Below are positions 1 through 41,606 of a stretch of 64,000 nt of DNA, piece by piece (position 1 is the stretch's first letter; each line of letters opens with the position of its first letter). The stretch covers positions 66,603,635-66,667,634 of the forward strand of contig CM067356.1 in the NCBI GenBank assembly GCA_034190875.2, in the 5' to 3' direction. Made by a program: the position numbers and the translations under genes. This DNA comes from Urechis unicinctus (Eukaryota > Annelida > Polychaeta > Xenopneusta > Urechidae). Below the pieces are notes generated by a model. The model searched no databases, was not told the DNA's origin, and saw only the letters and a list, made by a program, of their open reading frames with translations.

Positions 1-25739
<25,739 letters not shown>

Positions 25740-26665
25740 AGTGTCCTGGGTAATTTAAGTAATCCTATGAAAAGCAACGTAAATTTGACCATGCATTAAA
25801 ATTAAATGTCCTAGACACTCGGTATTCCATGTAAAAATAGGGAAATCAATAAAATTTTAATATTTCTGATGCCGAGTTGAGATACACTCAATGCGCATGT
25901 CAGTGGGATCTCCCATTTCCGCTATGACATCATTGAGTTGGGAATTGCTTATTCTTACTTGTTAAGTTTTTCGATCATTTAGCACTTAAAATTCGGAAAA
26001 CACACTAAAAATATATAGATATCACTCAAATGAAATAATTTAATATAAAAGGTGATTACGGAAATTTACGGAAATAGCCGAACAGCTAAAGTACTTTGGC
26101 GCCATCACCGGTTCGAACTGGATTCTGGGAAGCTACCGTTTCCGCACTCTTGACTGGAAGTTGACAAGTTAGGTTAGTGGTATGAATTTAAATCTGATTT
26201 CGAGGACGATTGAGCGTAACATCCATCTATATCAAAAAGTTCATCGTTTACTTCAAAGTTAAATCTTATTTAAAACGACGGTATATTTGTCACGATTTGT
26301 ATAAATTTATCTATCAAAGCCATTTTACACTTCTCCCTTTTCACCAACAGCCTTGCTCTTTTTATTATCGTTCATTCTCTTTAAGTACGAATTATCGGAG
26401 CCAATTGTAGGGGTGTCTTTTCTTAACATAAAGTTAATGGCAAAGCAATATGATCAAGTGTACACTTCTTATTGATATTGTTTACATGTCAATTTCATAG
26501 AACAAATCTCTTTATTTGGCAACCAATCGTGGCGGGAAACTGCGTCATAAATCCGCTGGCATTTAAATTGCCGACCTTCGCATATTAATGACTTGAGGTT
26601 ACTAAATTTTGTGTTGTCGTCATCGTTATTACTACTTTCTCTGCAGATCCAAAGACAAAGCGATC
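25740..26665. promoter_or_regulatory. Shared intergenic promoter region, syntaxin-1 / Ran
   Basis: 926 bp separate the two divergent start codons. On the Ran side there is a CCAAT box (26523-26527) and an E2F-type GGCGGGAAA (26531-26539). TCTCTGCAG at about 26638-26646 looks like an acceptor, so Ran may have a non-coding first exon; GTTAGTG after 26170 is a possible donor. Transcription starts cannot be fixed from sequence alone. Confidence 0.5.
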
Positions 26666-29015
26666 ATGGCTGCTCCACAAGACATACCATCCTTTAAGGT
26701 GAGTTTATGGTAACTTAATTATGTTGTTTTGTCAGATAAATGTCATGTCTCTGACTGATTAAGTTGCTATATACTTGTTTTTCTATTCGTCAGATGTGCA
26801 AGTTGAAACTTAAGTATGATTTATTTGTTAAGTTGGTGTTGGTTGGCGACGGAGGTGTTGGAAAAACTACATTCGTCAAGCGACATTTGACTGGTGAATT
26901 TGAGAAGAAATACATAGGTATGCCAGGATGGAGTGTTATTTTTGTGTTATTTTTCACCTATAGTAAATTGCAGCATATCTTACCTAGCTATTTGTTCTCT
27001 AACCTTTTGTGACTCTGATGTAGTTTTTGCTCACAAGGTTGATTCTGCCATGTTAGTAATATGCTCTTTTTCATCCACCTCGTAATAAATATGACCTCAC
27101 AAAGGAAAATCTGTTTTGCAGCCACACTTGGTGTTGAGGTCCATCCTCTGGTTTTCCACACCAACCGAGGTGCCATCAAATACAATGTCTGGGACACTGC
27201 TGGCCAAGAGAAATTTGGCGGTCTTCGTGATGGATATTACATTCAAGGTTGTTAGACTCAGAATTTTTATTTTTCCCATTCACTTTGCATCGCTCAAAAT
27301 GGCAGCTCGTCCAAGGCGAGTAACTTTTGATTTTAGTAACTGCAATGAAGAAATATGGTGCAAACTTTCCTCCTTGGGAGAACACAATTTATTTAACTAT
27401 GAATTTGTTTTTTACGCATAGAATTCGCGCACATCATTTGATTTGCTGCCTCTTGTATTGATCCTCCGACTTGATTATAGTGGGGGTTGGATTAGGCATT
27501 ATACAACTGACCTTCAATTTTATCAAGGCCTCTTTTGCATGCTGTATGTCCATTTGATGTCATTGTTGATGAATGCGAGGCTTTCCATTTACAGGTCAGT
27601 GTGCCGTGATCATGTTCGACGTGACAGCTCGTATCACCTACAAGAACGTACCCAACTGGCACAGAGACTTGGTGCGAGTCTGCGAGAACATCCCCATTGT
27701 CCTCTGTGGCAACAAAGTTGACATTAAGGATCGCAAGGTCAAGGCCAAATCCATTGTGTTCCACAGGAAGAAGAATCTGCAGGTAAGAGTTGATGTTTTC
27801 CAGTGTTAGCTAAATATTTGTGGATGTTGGGCTTTTCCATATGGTGTTCTATTGCATACTTAGTGGTTCAGCCCCTGGCCTTGGGGCTTGCTGAATGACG
27901 TGACTGTGCCCAACTGGAACCTGTTATTTGTTGGATTGATGGATGATTATTGAAATAACCTGTTCTTAACCAGTGATGATTCAACCTTTCAAACCTGTTG
28001 TTTGAGATAAGTTGTCCCTCTAATCAGAGGTTAAGAATTATCTCAGTTCTTGAATTTATACCCGTCTTACAGTACTTGGTTAATGTGGATGTTGTTATGT
28101 TTGCAGTACTATGACATCAGTGCCAAGAGCAACTACAACTTTGAGAAGCCTTTCCTCTGGCTGGCCCGTAAGCTGACCGGGGATCCCAACCTCGAGTTCG
28201 TTGCCATGCCAGCTCTTGCTCCTCCAGATATCCAGATGGACCCTTCACTGCAGGCTAAATATGAAGAGGAATTAAAGGTATTCAGTTTTTCAGGATTGTG
28301 CTCGGCATGTCTTGACAATATACTAGTTAGCAATTCTGCAAGTTGTTGAGTTGGAGAATTCCAGAATTTAGCTCTACACTTCAGCAGGTCTTTTAGTATG
28401 GAAAGAATGGTGGAGCCGTAGATAAGGGATGTTATCATTTTGTGTGTAACTGATACATTTTTTGCTGAAGAACATATGATGGCTTATGTTCTTATAAAGA
28501 TAACAGCCATACGTTACATATGTGTGGCTCTTATATTAATAGCTTTTTGCAAAGGGAATAACAGCCCTTTATGACCTTTAACCCCTAGGTTGTTATTTGA
28601 AAATATCTTTTACAATGTAAATCCATTGGGAAAGTAGAATTTGTTTCCAAGCCATCAGAAACTTAAAAACAACAGTTTTACTTTACAAATGGATTTACAT
28701 TTCTTCAAGCCAAAGTGTAATTGGTGGGATCTTAGGATCTTAACATGATTTCCAAGGTCACACTTACAAGCTGTATCTGGTGCGTTTAGGTGACGTTATG
28801 TCAATCTAGCTGGTGTCATGTTTTAAATGCACTGGTCAACACGTGTGACATAATGTAAGGACTCTGTGACCTTTTGAAGTGTGCCATTGTATGCTATGTG
28901 AATCTCTGAACTTGTGATGTTTTGTATTTCTTTCAACCTTGTATTGACACTTGTTTGTTTGGTTTTGCAGGTTGCCCAGGAAACAGCATTGCCTGATGAT
29001 GAGGAGGAGTTTTAA
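26666..29015 (+). CDS. Ran: Ran, small GTPase of nuclear transport (6 coding exons)
   Basis: Ran drives nuclear import and export through the RanGTP gradient and organises the spindle. Coding exons: 26666-26698, 26833-26917, 27122-27247, 27595-27782, 28107-28277, 28971-29015. Phases join cleanly to give 215 residues (human Ran has 216). Motifs: P-loop GDGGVGKTT (about 16-24), [17 protein letters not shown] (switch II), [20 protein letters not shown] (guanine specificity), [12 protein letters not shown], and the acidic C-terminus ALPDDEEEF. Exon 2 could be opened from an earlier acceptor, but TTAAG before TTGGTGTTGG joins SFK to LVLVGDGG exactly as in the family. Val replaces the usual Thr in GDGGTGKT, and the tail is EEEF rather than DDDL. 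Syntaxin-1 is head to head upstream. Introns 4 and 5 carry hairpin-forming sequences noted separately. Confidence 0.97.
27965..28035 (+). ncRNA. Candidate C/D-box-like snoRNA in Ran intron 4
   Basis: CTTAACC (27965-27971) and GGTTAAG (28029-28035) form a 7-bp terminal stem. It encloses a good C box, AGTGATGA (27972-27979), and a D-like CAGA (28025-28028) directly before the closing strand. The length (71 nt) and intronic position fit a snoRNA. The D box departs from CTGA, and I could not identify a guide target, so this is tentative. Confidence 0.25.
28614..28701 (+). repeat. Inverted repeat (hairpin) in Ran intron 5
   Basis: AATGTAAATCCATT (28614-28627) is inverted at 28688-28701. Similarity continues inward (GGGAAAGTAGAA against TGTAAAGTAAAA), giving arms of about 26 bp and an 88-bp hairpin: either a very small foldback element or a structured RNA. 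Confidence 0.55.
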
Positions 29016-29720
29016 TTGTGGGCTGTCATCATGTCATCTTACTCATATGTGGATTAACGTCCAGCGCAGCTGAGAAATCTAGAATTTTATGTGACACCCG
29101 GTATATGGAATTCTGCAGATGTTGGACTATCTCATCTCATTGGAAGTCTTGAGTGGAAATAGCTGCCTGAGAGCTTTGTCTGGTTATAGGATTGTCTTCG
29201 TCTTGCAACTCGTCTTGTGTCGTGGAACGGGGAACCTCCTCTCCTGAATTCTTTCTTTGTGTAATACAACTATTTATACGAGCTTTCCAAGTCGTGTATA
29301 CAAGCAGCCAGTCAACAAGCCCCCCACCCATGTGCTTTTTTATAAAAATGCATTTAATTACCGTGTTAAGGAGGCTACAGATTTACCTCCTTTTTTTGGT
29401 TAGTGAAATAAGCTCATTTTTAAGTATGTGCTCCCAGCCTTTGTTAAAGGAACTTATGTGATATGGCTGGTTGGCATACTTGACTCACATTTATGGTTCA
29501 AATGGTAGCAGCGAGTCAAATGGATGAAAAGATATGGTTACTTGGAGACCATTGCCAAGGAAACAAGCTTTGTTATACAAAGCATTGGGGGTAATTTGAA
29601 AGTCTGCTGGGTTTAGGTATTCATTTTTGTCAGCATATCATTGTCATCCATTCAACTCATTCACCCTGCTTAATGTTCTAAATTTACAATGAACAAGTGA
29701 AATAAAAAAAAATCTGAAAT
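29016..29720 (+). other. Ran: Ran 3' UTR with AATAAA signal
   Basis: Non-coding sequence after the TAA. The first clear poly-A signal is AATAAA at 29701-29706, so the 3' UTR would be about 0.7 kb. There is no competing gene in this interval. Confidence 0.6.
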
Positions 29721-30880
29721 CATGTGAGGTAACTTGTCTTTTGGTAACTTAGTCTGTGGTTGGCCATTCCATCAATTTTACGGTGCTTTTCATATATATT
29801 GTGTGGTGATTTTATTTGCTGGTCAATTCCATGTTACACTCAAAATATCCAAATTGGTGTTTTTGGCAACAATAAGGGCATTTGATCAATCCTGATACAA
29901 AATTTTTACTGGACCAAAAAAATATGATTCCGATGCTGAGTTCAACTGAATATACCAGAGAATATGGAGTTGTACTGATGGAGTGAGTTTTTGAAATGGT
30001 GGGACGACTTCGCTTTAAGATAATTTGAACAACCTGTTTATATTTAAGGAAAGCGATATGTATTTTTAAAGAAAAATCCCAGAAAGATGAATTTCATCAA
30101 AATTGTGTTGTGAAAAAAAGAACTGATTCCCTGCTTCTTGGGACTACATGATGAGGCTTTCATTTATTTGGTAGCTTTTTTGTTCCTCAATAAGGCGCGT
30201 GGTCGAAGCGACATGATACAAACAGGAGGCAGTTGCTGCTCTTATGTTAAAAACCAAATATAGCGTGTTGCTCCACAGATATCGATAAATTATCTGTGCT
30301 TTGGTGTCTCAATAAGAAGTAAGTTCACAATCATGTCATTTTAGCCTCTAGAACAGAACAGCAAAAGAATCTTAGTAGATTTGATGTAGGCTTTGGAAGT
30401 AGAAACCAGATCATAAGTTCTTTTTTGGTACGGTTTCGCATAAAATTACCTTGCTACTATTTTCATTTTCGATTATGTCTGTTGATAGCTTGGCATCATA
30501 ATTTAACTTCAAAAAAATTGGCATTTACCAATCTCGCTTGGTGTTCACCTAACTCATGTATGACAATAATACAGCATTTGGGGGAGAAGGAAGATAGGCC
30601 TGGATCGCCTGAGGCTCACAATATACAACGAAACTATCGCTAACGTTATGATGTCAACCATCAGCCCACTGCTGTTCAAACCGTGGTCGAATATTGGTTG
30701 GCATTGGTCCAGAAATTGTTCTGGAAAATTGTGGATTTGAGCCTGTTCAGTAAACAAGATAACATGCAATTTTTTCAGTGCCTGATTAATTTTAAGATCT
30801 TCTCTTAAGCTGAGGTTATCATATGCCTTTGCCCCGGCGTCCGACCGTCCGTTCGTAAACCTTTGGAGGCATATTTTCTT
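29721..30880. other. Intergenic, nothing recognised
   Basis: AT-rich interval. It contains a fragment (TTTACTGGACCAAA, near 29906-29919) related to the inverted-repeat element at 24147. No gene supported. Confidence 0.4.
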
Positions 30881-31400
30881 ATTAAGCAAGCTGCCATTCC
30901 CAAATGACGCATGGACCCCTCTAATGTTGTTGGCTCCTTGCAAATAAAAAATCAGACCCACATGACCTTTGACCCCTGAATTATTAGATTTTTTTTTCGG
31001 AAAACATCTGTTGTCCCATGTGATGGCACGTTTCCTTGTGAAATAAGCTGGCTACTCAAATTACACACCGACACCTCTTAAGCGATCTCCTTAGTCATCG
31101 GCTTCTACGTAGGCTAGGATTTGCGTATGTTAGACGTTATGTAGCGTAGCGTCAAACGAGTCTACCATGGAGGGTGCCTCTTATGTTGTAGCGCGTTTCC
31201 TTACAAACGAAGGAAGCAATCAAGCTTTCACACCCCTCTGATGTGGAATTTTTCTTGCAATCTTAAAATCAGCCCTCCGTGACCTTTGACCTCTGAGTTA
31301 TTAGTTCAGAGAAAACCTTACAAACTAACTATGGGAATTTTCTTTGCATAGCGAAAATCATTTCTGCATGACCTTTGAACCCCGAGTAATTTTCGGAAAT
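30880..31400 (+). repeat. Degenerate repeat carrying TGACCTTTGACC words
   Basis: TGACCTTTGACCCC (30963-30976), TGACCTTTGACCTC (31280-31293) and TGACCTTTGAACCC (31369-31382) each follow AAAATCA plus eight bases. Each is followed by TGA(A/G)TTATTAG or similar. Flanking similarity of up to about 60 bases shows these are units of one diverged repeat. Confidence 0.55.
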
Positions 31401-32240
31401 ATCATATAGACCCATTGTAGTCACGATTTAATCATAAAACTAGTTTTTGGAAAAGTAGCAGAGATTAAAGGTATATTGACATCTTGTTTAATTATTTTCC
31501 GTTTTGTCAAGTTGGTAAAAAGACTCGGTTGTTATCGTTTCAAAGTATTGGAAACACCAAGTGATATCGGCATTTTGAACACAACACCCTCTGAACAAAT
31601 GACATGACTCGTAACAATGCTTGCGCAATTCCATTCTCTCCTTATATAATCGCTCAAACTCCGTCCGTTTTCAGTTTCGGGTGGTTAATCTGTTAATAGC
31701 GCTAACCTCGTTGACTTAAATTCACCTCCCGTGAAAATAGTAATAGCATGTTCAAATGTGGTTCGATTTTACGTTGGAGTTTTCGTTTTTGAACATTTTT
31801 CTGTATCTTTCTTCTTCTGAAACCGCAGGTGGTACTAAAATGGTGATTGCGTACAGCTTGTCCCAAAGCTCCGCCCACGGACAGGTCAAGGTTGATCGCG
31901 CATGCGTCGCATGGTGTCCATTTTACCATAGTTTACAGGATCGTCGTTGGAGGACATGCCATCACCGCAATCTTGTTTTCATACAAAAAACCCGTAATAT
32001 TTTGTCACAGCTATTGACAAAGTTATAACCAATTATGTATTAAACGATATATACGAACGAAATATTGGAAAAGAACAGAACGACATAATTAATGTCAAAG
32101 CATGGCAAGAAATGAGATTTATTCAGCGTTTTAAAATGTATGACATAGTTATCAACAACTGTCATATTCACCGGTATATTCAAGAATTGTTCGGGAACTG
32201 CATCTAAAGTTTATATGTAATTTGAGAATTGTCACCGCAC
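31401..32240. other. Intergenic, no gene supported
   Basis: Contains a locally GC-richer stretch (31850-31930) with short open frames on both strands that have no family similarity I recognise. Confidence 0.4.
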
Positions 32241-32246
32241 TTTATT
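32241..32246 (-). terminator. Poly-A signal of the DUF3105/TP53I13-like gene
   Basis: TTTATT on the plus strand is AATAAA on the minus strand, 118 bases past the stop codon at 32366-32364. Confidence 0.55.
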
Positions 32247-32363
32247 TAGAGGCCATATGTTCCCTTTTGATTTCGATAGAATGAAAACATACATTTTTGG
32301 GGGGCATTCTACGGGGTTAGGTAAGACACCTACATCATTCGTGACTGGATTAGACGACACCTG

Positions 32364-34508
<2,145 letters not shown>

Positions 34509-34559
34509 TTCGGACCTCACTTCACATAACAAATCAATAACAAACGAAACACTCAACAT

Positions 34560-36080
34560 TTAATATCCTCGCATTCCATACATATAATATTCATTGAACA
34601 AATGATACGGCTTGTCCATCGAGAGGCTACGTGGTACATTCCCAAGAGCAAATGGTTTTCCAATCTGACAGGTTGGTGACTCGACAATGTGGTACATTAG
34701 TAGGTCTATGTTAATGGGCTATCTGCGGGCCACTGTAGGGTGGTGAGGCGTTGGAGGTAGGTGGTAGAAGGAGCGGTGAGGGGTAAGGAGCAGGTGATAT
34801 TGGGAGACATCATCACTACATTTTGGTTGGGACACAGACACTCGAGTCATAAAACGCCCTTTCCTTCTGGCTTCTAATATGTAGTCCATATATACTGGAG
34901 GCCAGAGAGGAAGGTCGTTTTATGACTCGAATGCCAGTGGTTTACGGGGACGGCTTGTTAAGTATCATTTTAAGGACAGAATAAATCGACTATCACAAGC
35001 AAATCAAGCGATGAACAAAGTTTGGGGCTGGGGACAATTGTATATATCGCTGTAAATCTTAGAAGCCCTCTTCGCCACAACATGTAAATAATGATCACTT
35101 CCTTGTGGTAGTTTGAGGGCCCTGTGGGGATATCAGTCGGCCTGTAATCCGGGCTAGGGTGAGCCCATACCCCCATCGGATTCATTAAGATTGAATGATT
35201 AATCGATTATGTTGGAAGCACAGAACCAATAATATCGACCATAATTCTCTAGAGGATCAAAATGAAACAATGCTACAAATCAAATTGGGCCCCTACATAA
35301 TGAACATGGATTAATATAGCGTAATTAATTGGAGGCGTTATAGATAAATCCATTTGATCGAATCATTGGTCGATATATACGACTGAAATTGTATGATAAC
35401 TATTTCTAAGGGAATTTCTTCTCGGTCTTTAAGAACGGGGACCGAATTAAAGGTAAGATGTCCACAGCCGCGGTGCTTACATTCCATGATAAACTTACTA
35501 AAATATACCAACAAGGATGATCTGAAAAAAATTTGAAAAAATATATATACTTATACAAACAAGGTGATGATTTCCCATCTAACACGCATGGGCATTCAAT
35601 GAAGGGGCGCGGATGTGTATTTCTGTTGACTGACAACTATAGTTGAGCATCAAATCGACTTATCTACCATATTGACAGTACACACCATCAGTCAATGATT
35701 GCGGACACATTTTCTCAAGGAAAGACAGGTGTTACTCTCAAATCAATAGTTATTGTGATGCTTTATTTATGTAACCAGATGAGTTATATTTTCCAGTTGA
35801 GATTGATGCCAGCAGTACAACACGATCATGACTATATCTCACTGATTGCTGAGCGGTGTATAGGAATTGTTCTTTTACAGGTAAAAACCAGACAGTTTGA
35901 TTGCAACTCAGACTACAGCTGACACCACCTCATCACTTACTGCCTCTTCAAATACTGATCATTCGGCTTTATTTGGTACAACTACTATTGCACCACAACA
36001 ACAATAATCATTTTTCAACTTTGATATGCAACTGACACTGCTTGTAGACCTAACATGTTGACAACAAAAAACAACTTATT
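34560..36080. other. Intergenic, no gene supported
   Basis: Upstream side of the TP53I13-like gene. TTTATGACTCGA and its inverse TCGAGTCATAAA recur about 75 bp apart (34842-34930), a small palindromic arrangement. Open frames at 34970-35185, 35406-35636 and 35695-35922 have no recognisable content. Confidence 0.4.
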
Positions 36081-36084
36081 ATTA

Positions 36085-36370
36085 TCTACCACAACTAATA
36101 AACTAATATGACCACAGTCAATTCAAATAATTACCACCACTACCAATAAACTTATATGACCACAATCATTTCAAATAATGACCACCTCTACCAATTAACC
36201 AATATGACCACAATCATTTCAAATAATGACCACCTCTACCAATGAACTAATATGACCACAGTTAATTCAGAATATTGACCACCACTACCAATAAACTAAT
36301 ATGACCAAAGTCTATCTAAATAATTACTACACCCACTACCTCTTAATATTGGCAACCACGGTCAATTCTT
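36085..36370 (+). repeat. About 48-bp tandem repeat, six diverged units
   Basis: Units contain CTACCAATAAACTAATATGA followed by CCACAATCATTTCAAATAAT; units 2 to 4 are the closest to each other, the outer ones diverged. Confidence 0.75.
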
Positions 36371-38056
36371 ACAATTATTACCAACATTACTTATAAAACA
36401 GATACTCCTGCTTGCCGTCCAGTAATTTATACTATTAACACATCACCATGAACAATTAACATATATCATATATCTACAACAATCACACATGTTTTCATGC
36501 TGTATTTGCAAGCACTATTGCTGTTAATAATACTACAACTGCAGCAACAACTTCTACTACAATTACAACTAATACTACAACCACTGGTACGAGCGTTACA
36601 GTGGCTGCTACGGCCTAAACAGCAATGTTGGTGCAGCGTTAATACCAATGATTAAGTGCGATTATGTTGCTATCTCGGCGTGCACACACGTCCGTTCCTG
36701 GTAAACCAACTATGACTGGTCATGGGCTCGTCGCATTGGGAAACAGATCGAGCACGCATTCCATATGAGACTACATTATAGCACTCCTTGTTAGTCTATA
36801 CATCCGACGATTCCAATTCAGATGACTTATCATGATATTACATACAAAACAGAACGGACAGTTGTTGTAAGGCAATAAAAACAGACAACACGCATACCTT
36901 TTTTCCCAAATGTCGATCTGTTGATGTCTGCTATCCGTCCGACATCAGTCGTGCCAGAAACGCAGCATGCAGGTATTCTTTATGGGTGCTGCCACCTAGC
37001 GATACAGTCGTTCACCGCTGTGTCGATCCTAGCAGTACATTACAAGCTGTTGTATCGATGTTCGGCCCTTCCCCATTGACAGACAATATGACGCAGAACG
37101 ATGACACGGCGCACAAACAACCAGACTTGAGGCGTGAGGCATTGAAAGCAGAAATCTTGTCAACGATGATAAATGATTACATTATCATACACTGACAGGA
37201 TTCATAGGTGGTGTTGAGAAATCGGGGTATATCATTGACAAGACGAAAAGTGGTGCCATCTCCGCTACCCGCCAAATCGTCTGCTCGCCATGATGATAAT
37301 ATAGCCTCATATGGCGTGGAGGCGTTCTATCAAGTGCTTAGGTCTGTCAACTGACACTATTATCCCCTTCACGTTTGTCAACCCGTAGTCAACCCGGCGG
37401 AGAGCAGAGAGCTATATACAAATGTTGTGTGAATGAATGCATGCAGTAAGAGCTGAATTAGACACGGGGGTCATTCGTCTGGAGAGTCCATTTAATATGC
37501 CGAACATTCAAGCGTGGAATTAAAAGTGACTGTCTACCAGTGTGGTCATATAAACCACACAGGACAATTCGTTCTTCAAACCTGTTGGGCAGGAGATGGG
37601 GAGCATTTTTGACCTGAAGAAAATAGCTTCATGGGAAAGGTCATAATAACTGTCATGTTCTGCCACAAATGAAATACTTTGATTTCAAATCACTTTCATT
37701 AACAAGGTGGTATCGAGTGATTATGGATGAGGTAGCTTTTGACGGTAAGGCAGCTCATTCGCCCACTCAACACAAACCTGTTGACCACACAGGCCTGCGA
37801 AACCCACGCTGCTTGGACACAGATCCTCCTCAATACAATCGCCTCATTGGGTCTGGAAAATTCCCTTTCAGAGATAGAAGCGACGCGAGTCACAAGTTAA
37901 CAAACAGGTTGTCACAGCTAACTAGGATCGCACCCACAGCCTGCGGGTCTGAAGGCGAAGTCATTGGAATGTCAACCATTTTAAAACCGTTACATTAACA
38001 CTGTAAGCAACGGGTCAGCGACTTGGATATTGCACAGAGCGTCAGAATAGATCTAT
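36371..38056. other. Intergenic, no gene supported
   Basis: ACAACTACTACAA-type low-complexity sequence near 36530-36590, otherwise unremarkable. Open frames (for example 37669-37998) show no domain. Confidence 0.4.
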
Positions 38057-38064
38057 GGTTAGAG

Positions 38065-38348
38065 CCCGGGGGGGGGGGCACTTGGCCTTATTCTGGATAG
38101 GGGTGTGCCGCGGGACCTCGAAAACCCGTACCCGTCGTACAAGGTCAAAATGGCCAAAAGCATACCCCGTCGTACAAGGTATTATGCGAATGTATAGCCC
38201 CTCGTACATATTGAAGCTCAAAAACATACCCCGTCGTACAAGTATGAGGCCAAAAAACCCGTCGTACAAGTCAAGAGGCCGAAAAAACATACCCCGTCGC
38301 GCGGCACATATGTACTACCTCTATACCATTAAGTGCCCCCCCCCCGGG
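38065..38348. mobile_element. Short inverted-repeat element with 8-bp target-site duplication
   Basis: The ends are CCCGGGGGGGGGGGCACTT and its inverse AAGTGCCCC...CCCGGG. GGTTAGAG flanks both sides (38057-38064 and 38349-38356). The 8-bp duplication is the hAT-superfamily size. The interior is built of repeated CCCGTCGTACAAG words with AAAACATACC, about five times. No transposase is encoded, so it is a non-autonomous element. Class assignment is inferred from duplication length. Confidence 0.65.
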
Positions 38349-38356
38349 GGTTAGAG

Positions 38357-40943
<2,587 letters not shown>

Positions 40944-41606
40944 CTTCAGTTGATATTTTTCCGCATCAAATTTGCCAGGGATTGTTTCCTTTACATCGGA
41001 CGAAATGAGGTTCCACTGGCGCTTGCAACCCTTATGGGTTGAATAAGAAGCGAACAGAACCTCTTCAGCTGGCTTTGTCCGCAATTCTATGCAACAAAAT
41101 ACTATGCCAATAATTATTTATAATTACACATGCCTCTTGTTTGTATACTTACAATATTTATCGTTTTTGTAATGGTTTGTTAAATTTACCTTCTACGGGG
41201 CTGTCTGATCCTGAATATGGAGCATTGAATGTAATAACCAAACAACTGGTAAATTACTTTATGTCCAAAATAGTTTCCAAAAATTTAACTTGATATACAA
41301 CTTTAACATATGTGCCTCTGTAAAAAAACTTAACTTACTTTGTCCAGATGTTCCGAATGAATTGCAGGCGGCTACAAAGCAGAATGAACAATGTTTGTGA
41401 TCCACAGGATATTTGTTTGAAAATGTTGTGCAAATTTCCTGATATATAATGGATTCAGTCAACAAATTAACTTGTCCAGATTTCAACAAGAATTAATCAT
41501 CATAGTTATTCTTGCGCGCCGTACCTGGAAAAGCTCGGGGACCTTCTTCTCCTGAATTTACTGACGACTCTTTTATCTCCGGACATGACGTTTGGGGTTC
41601 TATCGA
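40944..41606 (-). CDS. Unidentified minus-strand gene, four internal exons
   Basis: I do not recognise this gene. Four exons in minus order share consistent phases and splice sites: 41606-41525 (82 bp, phase 0 to 1), 41371-41339 (33 bp), 41210-41190 (21 bp microexon) and 41086-40944 (143 bp, ending in phase 0). They read SIEPQTSCPEIKESS...GPRAFP, (A)ACNSFGTSGQ, (R)SDSPVE, then ELRTKPAEEVLFASYSTHKG, CKRQWNLISSDVKETIPGKF and DAEKYQLK. No signal peptide or known domain is seen in this part. Upstream and downstream exons were not found. The exons recur in every unit of the tandem array, but the last exon is whole only here: the unit junction (40967) cuts it in later copies. That makes this the parental, outermost copy. 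Confidence 0.5.

Noticed and set aside
26764..27012. Ran exon 2 starting at ATGTGCAAGTTG
   Set aside because: The upstream acceptor would insert extra residues ([13 protein letters not shown]) before LVLVGDGG; the TTAAG acceptor joins the family sequence exactly.
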